DNA of 5,758 bases, taken from contig CBFGSX010000091.1 in the NCBI GenBank assembly GCA_965651535.1, positions 1 to 5,758 of the forward strand, in the 5' to 3' direction. The notes beneath the pieces were generated by a model. It saw nothing but the letters and a program-made list of their open reading frames with translations, searched no databases and was not told the DNA's origin. Below are positions 5,001 to 5,758 of the stretch, piece by piece. Positions within the stretch are counted from its first letter, which is position 1. Every line of letters starts with the position of its first letter. This DNA is from JAQGJA01 sp965651535 (GTDB lineage: Bacteria > Pseudomonadota > Alphaproteobacteria > Micavibrionales > SZUA-601). The position numbers and the translations under genes are program-made.

Positions 5001-5603
5001 CTAGAAATAGACCCATGCCGCATAGACGACAAGAGCCAGCACACCGATTCCGCCGAGTACCCATGGCAGCTGGTCACGCACCAGATGCAGCGCCTTGCGC
5101 CCATAATGCGCCACCAACAGCGTCACCAGCGCATAACGCACCAATCGGAACGCAAAACAAATCCCGATAAAAACCGCCACGTTCATTTCGCCCATGCCCG
5201 CGGCGATCACCGCCAGCCGATAGGGAATGGCCGGAGACAAGGCCGCCACGCCGACCAGCCACACACCCTCGTCATCGAAAAATTGCCGAAGCTGCGGCAC
5301 GAAAATATCGGGGCACGCCCCCGCGCGATAGGCGCACAGAAATTCCAGAACCGGCACGACCAGTGGATCGAAAGCGAAACGCCCAAGCGCATAGCCGATC
5401 AGCCCCCCGACAACGGAACCCGCCGCCGCAATAAGGGAATAACGGAACGCCCGCCCGCGCCGCGCCAGCCCCATCACGATCAGCATTACCTCGGGGGGAA
5501 TTGGAAAAATCAGGCTTTCCGCCACCGCGCAGGCAAACAGCCACCGCTCGGCATGCGGATGCCGCGCATAGCGCTCGGTCAGGGCGGTTAGTTTTTTGAA
5601 CAT
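5001..5603 (-). CDS. YqaA/DedA-family membrane protein
   Basis: A 200-residue polytopic membrane protein of the YqaA branch of the DedA (SNARE-associated/VTT) family. DedA proteins are linked to lipid flipping and envelope homeostasis (family knowledge); the role of YqaA members is less clear. Seen here: AESLIFPIPPEVMLI at 28-42, the glycine-rich GSVVGGLIGYALGRF at 62-76, SPAIPYRLAVIAAGMGEMNV at 123-142, and FRLVRYALVTLLVAHYGRKA at 152-171 with Arg153 and Arg156. About five hydrophobic stretches fit, the last at 181-199. The frame is open from a TTG at 5624, but ATG 5603 gives the usual short family N-terminus (MFKKLTALTERYARHP). No Shine-Dalgarno is visible for either, so the start is the least certain part. 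It is the first gene of a pair with dsbB. Confidence 0.88.
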   Translation of the reverse strand: MFKKLTALTERYARHPHAERWLFACAVAESLIFPIPPEVMLIVMGLARRGRAFRYSLIAAAGSVVGGLIGYALGRFAFDPLVVPVLEFLCAYRAGACPDIFVPQLRQFFDDEGVWLVGVAALSPAIPYRLAVIAAGMGEMNVAVFIGICFAFRLVRYALVTLLVAHYGRKALHLVRDQLPWVLGGIGVLALVVYAAWVYF

Positions 5604-5758
5604 AAGGGGCGAAGCTACAGCCAAACGTCTCGCAAAGCCACCTCTTGCCCCCGGCCTTTTTCCATTTTATAGTCCGAGCCGGTTTTTCGGTGGGCAAGGA
5701 AAATATCCCTTGCGCTAGGAAAACTTTCCGGCTAAGAATCGGGAAGACACACTGGCCT
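5604..5758. other. Non-coding upstream region with two operator-like dyads
   Basis: No gene is seen in these 155 nt on either strand; an open minus-strand frame here has no family features and overlaps the YqaA-like gene out of frame. It should hold the promoter of the yqaA-dsbB pair. A TATAAA (reverse complement of TTTATA, 5666-5671) is the only -10-like hexamer, without a well-spaced -35. Two similar imperfect dyads, GGAAAATATCC (5698-5708) and GGAAAACTTTCC (5718-5729), lie 20 bp apart, each preceded by A. Confidence 0.35.

Noticed and set aside
4704..5591. 295-codon open frame on the plus strand opposite dsbB and the YqaA-like gene
   Set aside because: The product is rich in His, Arg and Gln with no recognisable domain, and the minus strand carries two well-supported membrane proteins over the same span.
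1..5758. A new defence or mobile system centred on the HNH protein
   Set aside because: The neighbours are housekeeping-type genes, there are no partner nucleases, helicases, methylases or recombinases, and base composition does not visibly shift around the gene.

Overview
This window reads as a stretch of ordinary chromosome from an alphaproteobacterium with moderately high G+C. The lineage call rests on three things. A small HIG1-type twin-helix membrane protein sits directly upstream of etfB-etfA, an arrangement common in that class. An HNH protein has the long flanks typical of alphaproteobacterial homologues. A DUF4743-type Nudix protein is also present. I cannot place it more finely. 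There are no tRNA or rRNA genes, no insertion sequences, no CRISPR array and no phage genes.

Layout. (1) Positions 1-1649, minus strand: an operon of a twin-helix HIG1-type protein, etfB and the first 204 codons of etfA, which runs off the left edge. It encodes the electron transfer flavoprotein that carries electrons from acyl-CoA and related dehydrogenases to ETF:quinone oxidoreductase. A two-hairpin palindromic repeat lies between etfB and etfA, just upstream of the etfA ribosome binding site. (2) Positions 1739-3697, plus strand: three overlapping genes, namely a DUF4743/Nudix hydrolase with an altered Nudix box, a carboxylesterase/phospholipase-type alpha/beta hydrolase, and a lipoprotein ending in a peptidase-inhibitor-I78-like domain. 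(3) Positions 3785-4384, plus strand: an HNH endonuclease-family protein that keeps the HNH core but lacks most of the usual zinc cysteines. (4) Positions 4400-4480: a long imperfect inverted repeat between convergent genes. (5) Positions 4488-5603, minus strand: a YqaA/DedA-family membrane protein followed 3 nt later by a DsbB-type thiol oxidase. (6) Positions 5604-5758: no gene seen; upstream region of the membrane-protein operon.

How they fit together: the left operon feeds electrons into respiration, and the HIG1-like protein may tie it to the membrane oxidase (inference). The DsbB protein passes electrons from periplasmic disulfide formation to quinone. The I78-like lipoprotein keeps two cysteines likely to form a disulfide, so it is a plausible client of that pathway, but nothing in the sequence links them directly. 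I see no convincing new multi-gene system. The points most worth a second look are the altered catalytic motif of the Nudix protein, the cysteine-poor HNH protein, and the two structured repeats.
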